Origin: JAGNZR01 sp051652785
Lineage (GTDB): Bacteria > Fusobacteriota > Fusobacteriia > Fusobacteriales > Fusobacteriaceae
Assembly (NCBI GenBank): GCA_051652785.1
Contig: JBOFUX010000025.1
Location: 1 to 49,218 of the forward strand
DNA: 49,218 nucleotides
Reading direction: 5' to 3'
Position numbers and translations under genes: made by a program. This document shows positions 1 through 7,034 of this stretch, in pieces (position 1 is the stretch's first letter; each line of letters begins with the position of its first letter). The notes below the pieces were generated by a model. That model saw nothing but the letters and a program-made list of their open reading frames with translations, did no database searches and was not told the DNA's origin.

Positions 1-120
1 AGCTTGGTAAAAATAGCTACGGAGGTACACCTGGTCACATTTCGAACCCAGAAGTTAAGCCCGTAAACGCTGAAGGTACTTGGTGGGAAGCTGCCTGGGA
101 GAATAGGAATTTGCCAAGCT
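1..120 (+). rRNA. rrf: 5S ribosomal RNA
   Basis: The first 120 bases fold as a 5S rRNA. The ends form the terminal helix (AGCTTGG at 1-7 pairs with CCAAGCT at 114-120). The internal GAAGTTAAGC block (about 51-60) and the downstream GGTGGGA block are the conserved 5S signatures. Length (120 nt) is normal for the family. It is presumably the last gene of an rRNA operon whose 16S and 23S lie upstream of the window. The exact 5' nucleotide is uncertain by one or two bases. Confidence 0.93.
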
Positions 121-137
121 TTTTTATTACAAAAAAA

Positions 138-178
138 TAGCCTAAAGTTTATGATTTCATAAGCTTTAGGTTATTTTA
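138..178 (+). terminator. rRNA operon terminator hairpin
   Basis: A 16-bp stem, 138-153 with 158-173 (TAGCCTAAAGTTTATG / CATAAGCTTTAGGTTA, two G-U pairs), closes on a 4-nt loop and runs into TTTTATA. It follows the 5S gene by 17 nt, as expected for rRNA operon termination. The A-rich 5' flank could make it work in both directions. Confidence 0.8.
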
Positions 179-227
179 TATTTAAGAATTTATAATTTTA
201 TTAGATTGTGTTTTATTAAAAATAAAT

Positions 228-256
228 TTTATAAAAATATATTTTTATAGTATAAT
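228..256 (+). promoter_or_regulatory. Putative sigma-70 promoter of the amidohydrolase gene
   Basis: A perfect TATAAT at 251-256 is preceded, with a 17-nt gap, by TTTATA at 228-233 as a weak -35. The start codon is about 60 nt further on. The region is very AT-rich, so chance matches are common. Confidence 0.45.
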
Positions 257-318
257 AGATATAATTTAGATATATAAATATTCATATATTTTTATAAAAT
301 AGTGTTGGAGGAAGTGAA

Positions 319-1707
319 ATGAAAAAGTTTTTATTTGGAGTAGGAATTTTTATGTTAGGATTATCATTAAGTAAAAATACTTTTTCCATTGAGAAAGTTG
401 ATATTATAATAACTAATGGAACAATTATGACTATGAATAGTGAAAAAGAAATAATTAAAAATGGAGTAATTATAGTAAAAGGTAATAAAATATTGGAAGT
501 TGGGGAAAAAGGGATCGAAAAAAAATATAGTTCTAAAAAAATAATAGACGCTAATGAAGGAATTATTATGCCTGGAATGATAAATACTCATACCCATGTA
601 TCAATGAGTGTTTTCAGAAGTTTAGCTGACGATGTTCCTAATAGATTAAATAGATATTTATTTCCCCTTGAAAAACAAATGGTAACACCTGAAATGGTCT
701 ATTTAGGAGCTATTCATGGGTCGATTGAAATGGCAAAATCAGGAGTAACTACAGTGACAGATATGTATTATTTTGAAGATAAAGTGGCTGAAGCTGTGAA
801 GAAAATTGGAATTAGAGGGGTCCTTGGAGAGACAGTTATAAAATTTCCTGTAGCAGATGCAAAAGAACCTTTTGGGGGAATAGAGTATGCTAAAAAGTTT
901 ATAGAAAAATATAAAAATGATGAATTGATAATACCGGCTTTTGCACCACATGCACCTCACACTAATGATACGAAACATCTTCAAATTATAAATAAATTAT
1001 CTAGAGAGTATAATGTTCCAGTGCTAATGCATGTAGCGGAAACTGAAAAAGAAAGTGAGATATATCAAAATAAATACAAAATGAGTCCTGTTGAATACTT
1101 AGACTCAATTGGGGTATTAGATGAAAGATTTGTTGCCGCTCATTTAATTTTTGTAAATGATAAAGATATAGAAATTCTAAAAAAAAGAGATGTAGGAATA
1201 GCTCATAATATGGTTGCTAATATAAAATCAGCTAAGGGCATTTCACCAGCACTAAAGATGCATGACAAGGGGTTAAGAGTAGGGTTAGGGACAGATGGAC
1301 CTATGAGTGGGAATACATTAGATATAATTGGACAAATGGGCTATGTTGCTAAACTGCATAAATTAGATACTAAGGATAGAACTGCGTTACCACCAGTTAA
1401 AGCAGTTGAAATGGCTACGATTGGAGGAGCAAGAGCTCTCCATATGGAAGATAGAATTGGAAGTTTAGAAGTAGGAAAACTTGCAGATGTTGTGATTGTA
1501 GAAACTCAATCTCCTAATATGGTGCCGATATATGATGTATACTCAGCACTTGTATACTCTGCAAATGCCTCAAATGTAGAAACTGTTATTGTAAATGGGA
1601 AAATTATAGTAGAAGATAAAAAACTTAAAACATATGATGAAAAAGTTTCAAGAAAAAATATGAATGAATTTAAAAATAAAGTCATAAAAATAGCTGAAAC
1701 TTTGTAG
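319..1707 (+). CDS. Amidohydrolase with signal peptide, MTA/S-adenosylhomocysteine deaminase-like
   Basis: A 462-residue metal-dependent hydrolase of the amidohydrolase superfamily, closest in look to the MtaD/TrzN/chlorohydrolase branch that deaminates 5'-methylthioadenosine, S-adenosylhomocysteine or related amines. The metal ligands are visible: His91-Thr-His93, His211 and His214 (HAPH), His238, His275 and Asp326 (GTDGP). The C-terminal part (GSLEVGKLADVVIV) is the family's second beta-sandwich segment. Residues 1-23 (MKKFLFGVGIFMLGLSLSKN and following) look like a Sec signal peptide or anchor, whereas usual MtaD enzymes are cytosolic. This points to a periplasmic or surface enzyme. The start has a good Shine-Dalgarno (GGAGG). 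The gene stands alone between terminators. Substrate is not determinable from sequence; amidohydrolase confidence is high, deaminase specificity moderate. Confidence 0.85.
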   Translation: MKKFLFGVGIFMLGLSLSKNTFSIEKVDIIITNGTIMTMNSEKEIIKNGVIIVKGNKILEVGEKGIEKKYSSKKIIDANEGIIMPGMINTHTHVSMSVFRSLADDVPNRLNRYLFPLEKQMVTPEMVYLGAIHGSIEMAKSGVTTVTDMYYFEDKVAEAVKKIGIRGVLGETVIKFPVADAKEPFGGIEYAKKFIEKYKNDELIIPAFAPHAPHTNDTKHLQIINKLSREYNVPVLMHVAETEKESEIYQNKYKMSPVEYLDSIGVLDERFVAAHLIFVNDKDIEILKKRDVGIAHNMVANIKSAKGISPALKMHDKGLRVGLGTDGPMSGNTLDIIGQMGYVAKLHKLDTKDRTALPPVKAVEMATIGGARALHMEDRIGSLEVGKLADVVIVETQSPNMVPIYDVYSALVYSANASNVETVIVNGKIIVEDKKLKTYDEKVSRKNMNEFKNKVIKIAETL

Positions 1708-1730
1708 AAAGAATTGAGATTAATAAAAAA

Positions 1731-1770
1731 AGAGAAACTAGATCAATTTTATCTAGTTTCTCTTTTTTTA
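1731..1770. terminator. Bidirectional terminator between amidohydrolase and tetR
   Basis: A perfect 13-bp stem (AGAGAAACTAGAT at 1731-1743 with ATCTAGTTTCTCT at 1751-1763) with a 7-nt loop. It is flanked by an A run on the left and T7 on the right. The two neighbouring genes converge here, so it can serve both strands. Confidence 0.88.
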
Positions 1771-1799
1771 CTATTTTTATTATTAAAAAATTATAAGTT

Positions 1800-2465
1800 T
1801 TATAGTAGATAAGCCTTATACAACTGTTTAAGTGTTCTTATGCAGCTTCTTTTTATTCTCTCATTATCTTTTTTATTTTTATTTTTGATAGCTTTTTCTA
1901 AATAACCTTTGTAGATATATATTTGAGTAAGATTGAGCATAGTTACATGAGATGGAGATATATATTTGTCTTTTACTAATTTTAAAAGTAAATATTTATT
2001 TCTTTCTTCTAAATTAAGTTTTAAAAGCATAGGATAAAATTTAGAAGAAAATTCTTTAATATTTTCAGGAAAAAACTTATAAAAATCTTTTATTTCATAA
2101 TATTCTTCCATTTTATTTTTATGAAATTCAAAGGAAGAAAAAAATATAGAATAAAAAATTTCAGGATTTTCAAAAGAACAACTACAAAAAAAATTCCAAA
2201 TTAAATTATTTTCTTCAAAACTATTTTTAGGTGTTCCAACATAAGCTTCTATGTTTTCATTATAATACCTTAAAAATTTTAAGCTTGATAAAAAAATTAA
2301 ATGATCAAATTTTTTAAAATGAGAATAAATTGTTCCACTAGTGTAACCAGCCCTAGCGGACACTTTTCTAATTGAAATTCCAGCGAGCCCTTCTTCTTCT
2401 AACATTTTAGAAGTAGTTTCAATTAAAATTCTTTTAACATTAACATTATTATCTTTATCTTTCAT
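1800..2465 (-). CDS. TetR/AcrR-family transcriptional regulator
   Basis: A 221-residue regulator when started at the ATG at 2465, which has GGAG eight bases upstream on the minus strand. A longer frame to 2513 has no ribosome site. Residues about 10-55 form the TetR DNA-binding domain: a helix with ETTSKMLEEEG, then the helix-turn-helix SIRKVSARAGYTSGTIYSHF, a classic TetR recognition segment. The rest is the variable ligand-binding and dimerisation region, which I cannot assign to a ligand. It is divergent from the betaine-reductase genes, with a 144-nt shared intergenic region that holds a strong promoter and a perfect palindrome. The likely role is repression of grdI/grdH, with betaine or a related compound as inducer; that is inference. 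The C-terminus is Lys/Arg rich. Confidence 0.85.
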   Translation of the reverse strand: MKDKDNNVNVKRILIETTSKMLEEEGLAGISIRKVSARAGYTSGTIYSHFKKFDHLIFLSSLKFLRYYNENIEAYVGTPKNSFEENNLIWNFFCSCSFENPEIFYSIFFSSFEFHKNKMEEYYEIKDFYKFFPENIKEFSSKFYPMLLKLNLEERNKYLLLKLVKDKYISPSHVTMLNLTQIYIYKGYLEKAIKNKNKKDNERIKRSCIRTLKQLYKAYLL

Positions 2466-2538
2466 TAATACCACTCCAAATATTATTTTATTAAATTCTA
2501 ACATTATATACATAAAAAGTAAATAATATGAAAAAAAA

Positions 2539-2567
2539 TTGACATTAAAGTTTAAATGAAGTATAAA
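2539..2567 (+). promoter_or_regulatory. Strong sigma-70 promoter for the reductase genes
   Basis: TTGACA at 2539-2544 and TATAAA at 2562-2567 are separated by exactly 17 nt, close to consensus. Predicted transcription start is near 2574, about 36 nt ahead of the grdI-like start codon. Confidence 0.8.
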
Positions 2568-2577
2568 TATATTGAGG

Positions 2578-2589
2578 TAATCGCGATTA
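2578..2589. promoter_or_regulatory. Candidate TetR operator palindrome
   Basis: TAATCGCGATTA is a perfect 12-bp palindrome about +4 to +15 relative to the predicted start of transcription. It is rare in composition here because of its CGCG core in an AT-rich region. Position and symmetry suit a repressor site for the divergent TetR protein. No second copy was noticed by eye. Confidence 0.55.
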
Positions 2590-2609
2590 ATAAAAAAGTG
2601 AGGTGGACT

Positions 2610-3935
2610 ATGAAGTTAGAATTTGGAAATTTTCATGTTAAAGATGTAAAATTTGGAGAAAAAAACTCATACGAGAAAGGAATACTTACTATTGATAAAA
2701 TTGAAGCTTTAAACCTTATTAAAGAAGATGAACATATTACATGGGCTGATATAATAATAGCACGTCCTGGTGAAAGTATAAGAATTGTTCCAATAAAAGA
2801 AGCTATTGAAGCCAGAGTTAGACTTGATGGAAAAACAATTTTTCCTGGAGTTATGGGAGAATTAAGACAGTGTGGAGAAGGTAAAATTTATGCCTTAAAA
2901 AATATGAGTGTAATGGGAGTTGGAAAACATTGGGGTAGTTTTGGAGATGGAATAGTTGATATGAAAGGAAAGGGAGCGAATTATTCATATTATTCTAAGC
3001 TTATAAATATCTGTCTTGTTGCAGATACAGATGAAGATTTTGAAAGACATGAACAACAGAAAAAAAATAAAGCAATAAGATGGGGAGCAATGAAACTCTC
3101 TGAATATATAGGAAAAATTGTGGAAAAATTGACTCCTGAAACAATAGAAATTTTTGAATTAGACCCTATAACAAAAAGAAATGAGGAAATTCAAAAATTA
3201 CCAAGTGTGGTTTGTGTAATGCAACCTCAGTCCCAGATGGAAGAATTGGGATATAATAATCTTTTATATGGTTGGGATATGAATAGAATATTACCTACAT
3301 TTATGCATCCTAATGAAATATTTGACGGTGCAATAATTGGAGGTTCTTTTATGCCTTGTTCTTCTAAATGGTCAACTTACGATATGCAAAATTCACCGAT
3401 TATAAAAGAACTTTATAATGAGCATGGAAAAAATATTAATTTTCTAGGGATAATAATGTCTAATTTGAATGTTTCCTTGGAGCAAAAAAATAGAGCAGCT
3501 TTATATGTGGCACAAATAGCTAAATCATTAGGTGCAGATAGCGCTATTTTAGCCGAAGAGGGATATGGAAATCCTGACGCTGATTTCATTGCTTGTTTTG
3601 TAGCTCTTGAAGATGCAGGTGTAAAGACAGTTGGAATTACAAATGAGTGTACAGGAAGAGACGGACGATCACAATCTTTAGTGGCACTGGATGAAAAAGC
3701 TAATGCTATAATTTCTTGTGGAAATGTTTCACAGCTATTAGAACTTCCTCCTATGAAAGAAATAATAGGAGAATTGGAGTCTATTGGAAGAGATGGTCTT
3801 GCTGGTGGTTGGGAAGGAGATGAAAAATTAGGACCATCAGTAAGAGTAGATGGTTCTATTATCATTGAAAACAACTCAATGTTTTGTGGTGATATGGTAA
3901 TTGGTTGGTCTAAAAAAATAGTTAAGGAATTTTAG
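2610..3935 (+). CDS. grdI: Betaine/sarcosine/glycine reductase component B, alpha-subunit proprotein (GrdI/GrdG/GrdE family)
   Basis: A 441-residue protein matching the alpha proprotein of component B of the Clostridia-type glycine, sarcosine and betaine reductases. Recognisable segments are ARPGESIRIVPIKEAIEARV (51-70), the FPGV block (78-81), EGYGNPDADF and GRDGRSQSLVALDEKANAI. In the family the proprotein cleaves itself at a cysteine to make a carbonyl (pyruvoyl-type) group that binds the amine substrate. Here Cys250 (in SFMPCSSKW) is the best local candidate, though I cannot confirm it. Start: ATG at 2610 with AGGTGG just upstream; a longer frame from 2556 would include the promoter and operator. 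It is followed after 10 nt by the selenoprotein beta subunit. The neighbouring BCCT transporter argues for betaine over glycine or sarcosine, so the symbol is provisional. Confidence 0.85.
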   Translation: MKLEFGNFHVKDVKFGEKNSYEKGILTIDKIEALNLIKEDEHITWADIIIARPGESIRIVPIKEAIEARVRLDGKTIFPGVMGELRQCGEGKIYALKNMSVMGVGKHWGSFGDGIVDMKGKGANYSYYSKLINICLVADTDEDFERHEQQKKNKAIRWGAMKLSEYIGKIVEKLTPETIEIFELDPITKRNEEIQKLPSVVCVMQPQSQMEELGYNNLLYGWDMNRILPTFMHPNEIFDGAIIGGSFMPCSSKWSTYDMQNSPIIKELYNEHGKNINFLGIIMSNLNVSLEQKNRAALYVAQIAKSLGADSAILAEEGYGNPDADFIACFVALEDAGVKTVGITNECTGRDGRSQSLVALDEKANAIISCGNVSQLLELPPMKEIIGELESIGRDGLAGGWEGDEKLGPSVRVDGSIIIENNSMFCGDMVIGWSKKIVKEF

Positions 3936-3945
3936 GAGGAAAATT

Positions 3946-5262
3946 ATGAAAAAAGGAATTCTTTATATTAATCAATTTTTCGCTGGAATAGGAGGAGAGG
4001 AAAAAGCAGATTTGTCTCCAGAAATAAGAAAGGGGGTTTTTGGACCGGGAATAGCATACAATAGTATGTTAAAAGATATTGAAATTACTCATACTATTAT
4101 ATGTGGAGATAATTTTATGAGTTCTCGTACAAAAGAAGCAATTAAAATAATTTTTTCTTTAATTAAAAATTTAGACTTTGACTTTTTCTTTGCAGGACCT
4201 GCATTTCAAGCTGGAAGATACGGTGTAGCCTGTGGAACTATAGGAAAAGTTATAAAAGAAAAATATAATATTTCGATTTTTTCTTCTATGCATATAGAGA
4301 ATCCAGGAGTTGAGATGTTTAGAAAAGAATTTATTATATTTAAAGGTGGAAGAAGTGCTGCTTCTATGAAAGAAGATATTAAAGTTATTTCAAATTATGT
4401 GAATAAACTAACATCTAATAAAAAATTGGAAGATGCAAAAGCAGAAAATTATTTTGGGCGTGGAATAAGATATCAAATTGAAGAGGATAAGAATAGAGAA
4501 ACTGGAGCAGTGCGAGCAGTTAAAATGTTAATAAATAAAATATCAGGTGTTGATTATGTATCAGAACTTCCAATTCCTAAAATAGAAACAGTAAAGATTG
4601 CTAAACCTATTAAAGATTTAACCAGTGCTAAAATAGCTTTAGTAACAACAGGAGGAATTGTTCCTTTTGCTAATCCAGATAAAATACAATCTGCTTCAGC
4701 TACTAGATGGGGTATGTATGACATAACTAATTTAGATAAATTAGAACCTAAAATATATAAAACTATTCATGCTGGTTATGATCCTTCAGCAGTGGACAAA
4801 AATCCAAATGTGTGTGTCCCATTAGATGCACTTAGAGCATATGAAAAAGAAGGAAAAATCGGTTCAATAGATAATTACTTTTATACAACAGTAGGAACAG
4901 GAACTACAGAAGCTGAAGCAGTCAGAATGGCAACTGAAATAATTATTCATCTAAAAGCACATAGCGTTGATGGTGTTATTTTAACTTCAACTTGAGGAAC
5001 TTGCACTCGTTGCGGTGCAACGATGGTAAAAGAAATTGAAAAAGCTGGATTTTCAGTTGTTCAAATGGCTAATTTAGTTCCTGTAGCTAAAAGTGTAGGT
5101 GCTAATAAAATAATTCCCACTATATCAATCCCCTATCCTTTAGGAGATCCCAATACATCTATAAATGAACAATGGAAATTGAGATATTATAGAGTGGGAA
5201 TTGCATTAAATGCTTTGACAGCTGATATAAAAGAACAAACAGTATTTAATGTAAAAATTTAA
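3946..5262 (+). CDS. grdH: Betaine/sarcosine reductase component B, selenocysteine-containing beta subunit (GrdH/GrdF/GrdB family)
   Basis: The subunit that binds the quaternary amine jointly with the alpha subunit and passes a carboxymethyl group to the selenoprotein GrdA. The reading frame continues through an in-frame TGA at 4993-4995, giving 438 residues with selenocysteine at position 350. Local context is STST-U-GTCTRCG, the U-x-x-C-x-x-C arrangement of this family. Both halves belong to one family: the N-terminal half has FGPGIAYNSML, FAGPAFQAGRYGVACG and VTTGGIVPFANPDKI, and the C-terminal half has NLVPVAKSVGANKIIP and PYPLGDP. Total length is the family norm. Shine-Dalgarno AGGAGG precedes the ATG. 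Standard gene callers would split it at 4995. GrdA, GrdC and GrdD are not in this window. Confidence 0.92.
4993..5020 (+). promoter_or_regulatory. UGA selenocysteine codon with bacterial SECIS-like hairpin
   Basis: Five bases after the TGA, TTGCAC (5001-5006) and GTGCAA (5015-5020) form a perfect 6-bp stem with an 8-nt loop, TCGTTGCG. The apical loop lies 11-19 nt downstream of the UGA, within the usual range for bacterial SECIS elements that recruit SelB. The hairpin overlaps the codons of the CxxC motif, so it is also under coding constraint. Confidence 0.75.
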
Positions 5263-5271
5263 TTATATTCT

Positions 5272-5310
5272 AAAAATCCCTCTTTTTTTTATTTAAAGAG
5301 GGATTTTTTT
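5272..5310 (+). terminator. Intergenic terminator between grdH and the BCCT gene
   Basis: AAATCCCTCTTT (5274-5285) pairs with AAAGAGGGATTT (5295-5306), followed by more T residues. It sits between two genes that look functionally linked, directly before the Shine-Dalgarno of the transporter. Partial read-through would lower transporter expression relative to the reductase. Confidence 0.82.
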
Positions 5311-5322
5311 AAGGAGGGCTCA

Positions 5323-6801
5323 ATGAAAAAAAAGTATAATAATACAGTTTTCTATGTGTCAATTATTATTTCTATAATAATAGTATTTTGGGCATTGCTA
5401 TTACCTTGGAATTTTAAAAAAGTTGCAGATTGGTTATTTTCTGTAATATCTAAAGATTTTGGTTGGATATATGTGTTTTCAATGGCTATATTTGTTTTTT
5501 TCTCATTATGGTTGGCATATTTTAGTAGATTTAAAAATATAAAATTAGGAAAAAATAATGAAAAACCTGAATATTCAATATTTTCATGGTTTTCAATGCT
5601 TTTTTCTGCAGGAATGGGAGTGGGATTAATATTTTGGGGAGTGGCAGAGCCTATAAGTTACTATTTAGAACCACTAAATGCAATATCAGGAACAAAAAAT
5701 GCTGCGGTATTTGCTTTTAATAAATCATTTTTGCATTGGGGGCTTCATCCTTGGGCTGCATATTCAGTAATTGGACTGTCTTTAGGATATATGCAATTTA
5801 GAAAAGAGAAGAAAGGTTTGATGAGTTCTTTACTTGCACCATTATTTGGTAATAATTTTGGGAGTAATATTTATGGGAAGTCTATCGATATAATTACTGT
5901 GATTGCAACAGTAGCAGGTATTGCAACATCTTTAGGACTTGGAACTTATCAAATAAATAGTGGACTTAGCTATATTTTTGGTATTCCAAATTCAATAAAA
6001 ACACAAATAATAATAGTTTCAATAACAACCATAATAGTAATAATATCAGTATCAACTCCTTTAGAGAAAGGAATAAAATTAATTTCTAATTCTAATATAT
6101 ATTTTTCTGTTATTCTTCTGTTATTTTGTTTTATATTTGGACCTACAGTAGAAATAATTAATACTTTTATTGATGGAATAGGAATTTATATTTCTAATTT
6201 TATAACAAATACTTTTTCTATAGGGGCTTTTGGAGAGAACTCATGGTATGGTTCTTGGACTTTATTTTATTGGGCATGGTTTATAGCTTGGGCTCCTTTT
6301 ACAGGAATGTTTATAGCGAGAATATCTAGAGGAAGAACGATAAAAGAATTTATAACAGGGGTTTTAATTGCTCCAACATTAGTTTCTTTTGTTTGGTTTT
6401 CTATTTTTGGAAGAATAGGGATAAACTCTTCAGATGAAATTCTAAAAAAAGCTTTTAATTCAATTCCAACAGCATATTTTATAGTAATGGAGCAATTTTC
6501 TTGGGGAACTACGGTTAGTATATTTACAATTATTTTATTATTTACATTTTTTATAACATCAGCAAATTCAGCAACTTTTGTTCTTGGAATATTAAGCTCA
6601 GATGGAGATTTAAATCCTTCAAATAGTAAAAAAATTATTTGGGCTTTACTTCAATCGACTTTTGCTTTAGCTTTAATGATAGGAAGTGAAAATGGTCTTC
6701 AGATGTTGCAGATAGCTTCAATTACATTAGCTTTACCATTTGCAATTATTATGATTCTTTGTATAGTATCATTTATGAAAGAATTAAAAAAAGAAATATA
6801 A
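5323..6801 (+). CDS. BCCT-family glycine betaine/choline-type transporter
   Basis: A 492-residue membrane protein of the betaine/choline/carnitine transporter family with about 12 hydrophobic segments. The glycine-rich TM3 stretch SAGMGVGLIFWGVAEPI is the form found in Na+-coupled betaine carriers (OpuD/BetL/BetP type) rather than the CaiT exchanger. The Trp-rich signature WAWFIAWAPFTGMFIARISR in the TM8 region supplies the aromatic betaine-binding box. The cytosolic C-terminal tail is only a few residues (FMKELKKEI), so the long charged osmosensor tail of BetP is absent. This suits nutritional uptake rather than osmotic control (inference). Shine-Dalgarno AAGGAGGG lies just before the ATG. 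It follows the reductase genes after a terminator hairpin, so betaine supply to the reductase is the likely job. Confidence 0.92.
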   Translation: MKKKYNNTVFYVSIIISIIIVFWALLLPWNFKKVADWLFSVISKDFGWIYVFSMAIFVFFSLWLAYFSRFKNIKLGKNNEKPEYSIFSWFSMLFSAGMGVGLIFWGVAEPISYYLEPLNAISGTKNAAVFAFNKSFLHWGLHPWAAYSVIGLSLGYMQFRKEKKGLMSSLLAPLFGNNFGSNIYGKSIDIITVIATVAGIATSLGLGTYQINSGLSYIFGIPNSIKTQIIIVSITTIIVIISVSTPLEKGIKLISNSNIYFSVILLLFCFIFGPTVEIINTFIDGIGIYISNFITNTFSIGAFGENSWYGSWTLFYWAWFIAWAPFTGMFIARISRGRTIKEFITGVLIAPTLVSFVWFSIFGRIGINSSDEILKKAFNSIPTAYFIVMEQFSWGTTVSIFTIILLFTFFITSANSATFVLGILSSDGDLNPSNSKKIIWALLQSTFALALMIGSENGLQMLQIASITLALPFAIIMILCIVSFMKELKKEI

Positions 6802-6834
6802 ATTTTTGAGAGATAATGTGTTATAATTTTATTC

Positions 6835-6975
6835 GGGGCTGTCTAAAAAAATGATAAACCTTTAAATTAGTGTAAAATAAAACAAACTAATTTGGAGGTT
6901 TTTTTATGGTAAGAAAAATTATAAATGAAGAATAAAAAAGAAAAGAAGTGATACGAGATTTTATAAAATAGTCCC
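6835..6975. mobile_element. Degenerate IS remnant or MITE-like element
   Basis: GGGGCTGTCT at 6835-6844 and its imperfect inverted partner ending in AGTCCC at 6970-6975 match at 13 of 18 positions. The left end resembles IS1182-type termini (GGGxCTGTCT). Inside, AAACCTTTAAATTAGT (6856-6871) and ACTAATTTGGAGGTTT (6886-6901) form a 16-bp hairpin with two G-U pairs. A small frame, ATG at 6906 with GGAGG ahead, begins MVRKIINEE and then stops, like the first residues of a deleted transposase. No clear target-site duplication is visible. I read it as an internally deleted IS; a short non-autonomous element is the alternative. Confidence 0.5.
6856..6901 (+). repeat. Long inverted repeat inside the IS-like remnant
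   Basis: A 16-bp imperfect stem with a 14-nt A-rich loop, just ahead of the vestigial start codon of the remnant. Subterminal hairpins like this in IS elements can limit read-through transcription into the transposase, so this supports an IS origin. It could also terminate transcription coming from the BCCT gene. Confidence 0.6.
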
Positions 6976-7034
6976 AATATTGATTCTTTTCTAAATTTTT
7001 AATGCTATTACTGAGAAATTATACGTTCTTTACT

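Noticed and set aside
3413..3874. 153-residue antisense frame within the grdI-like gene
   Set aside because: It is the opposite strand of a well-supported gene, with no ribosome site, low-complexity Ser/Pro composition and no recognisable motif.
5023..5262. Separate 79-residue gene after the TGA at 4995
   Set aside because: It is the C-terminal part of the selenoprotein. It is in frame with the upstream half, has no ribosome site of its own, and matches the family's last 80-90 residues.
2610..5262. Glycine reductase (GrdE/GrdB) or sarcosine reductase rather than betaine
   Set aside because: Not fully excluded. The missing grdA between the subunits and the adjoining BCCT carrier favour betaine, so betaine was kept as the provisional name.
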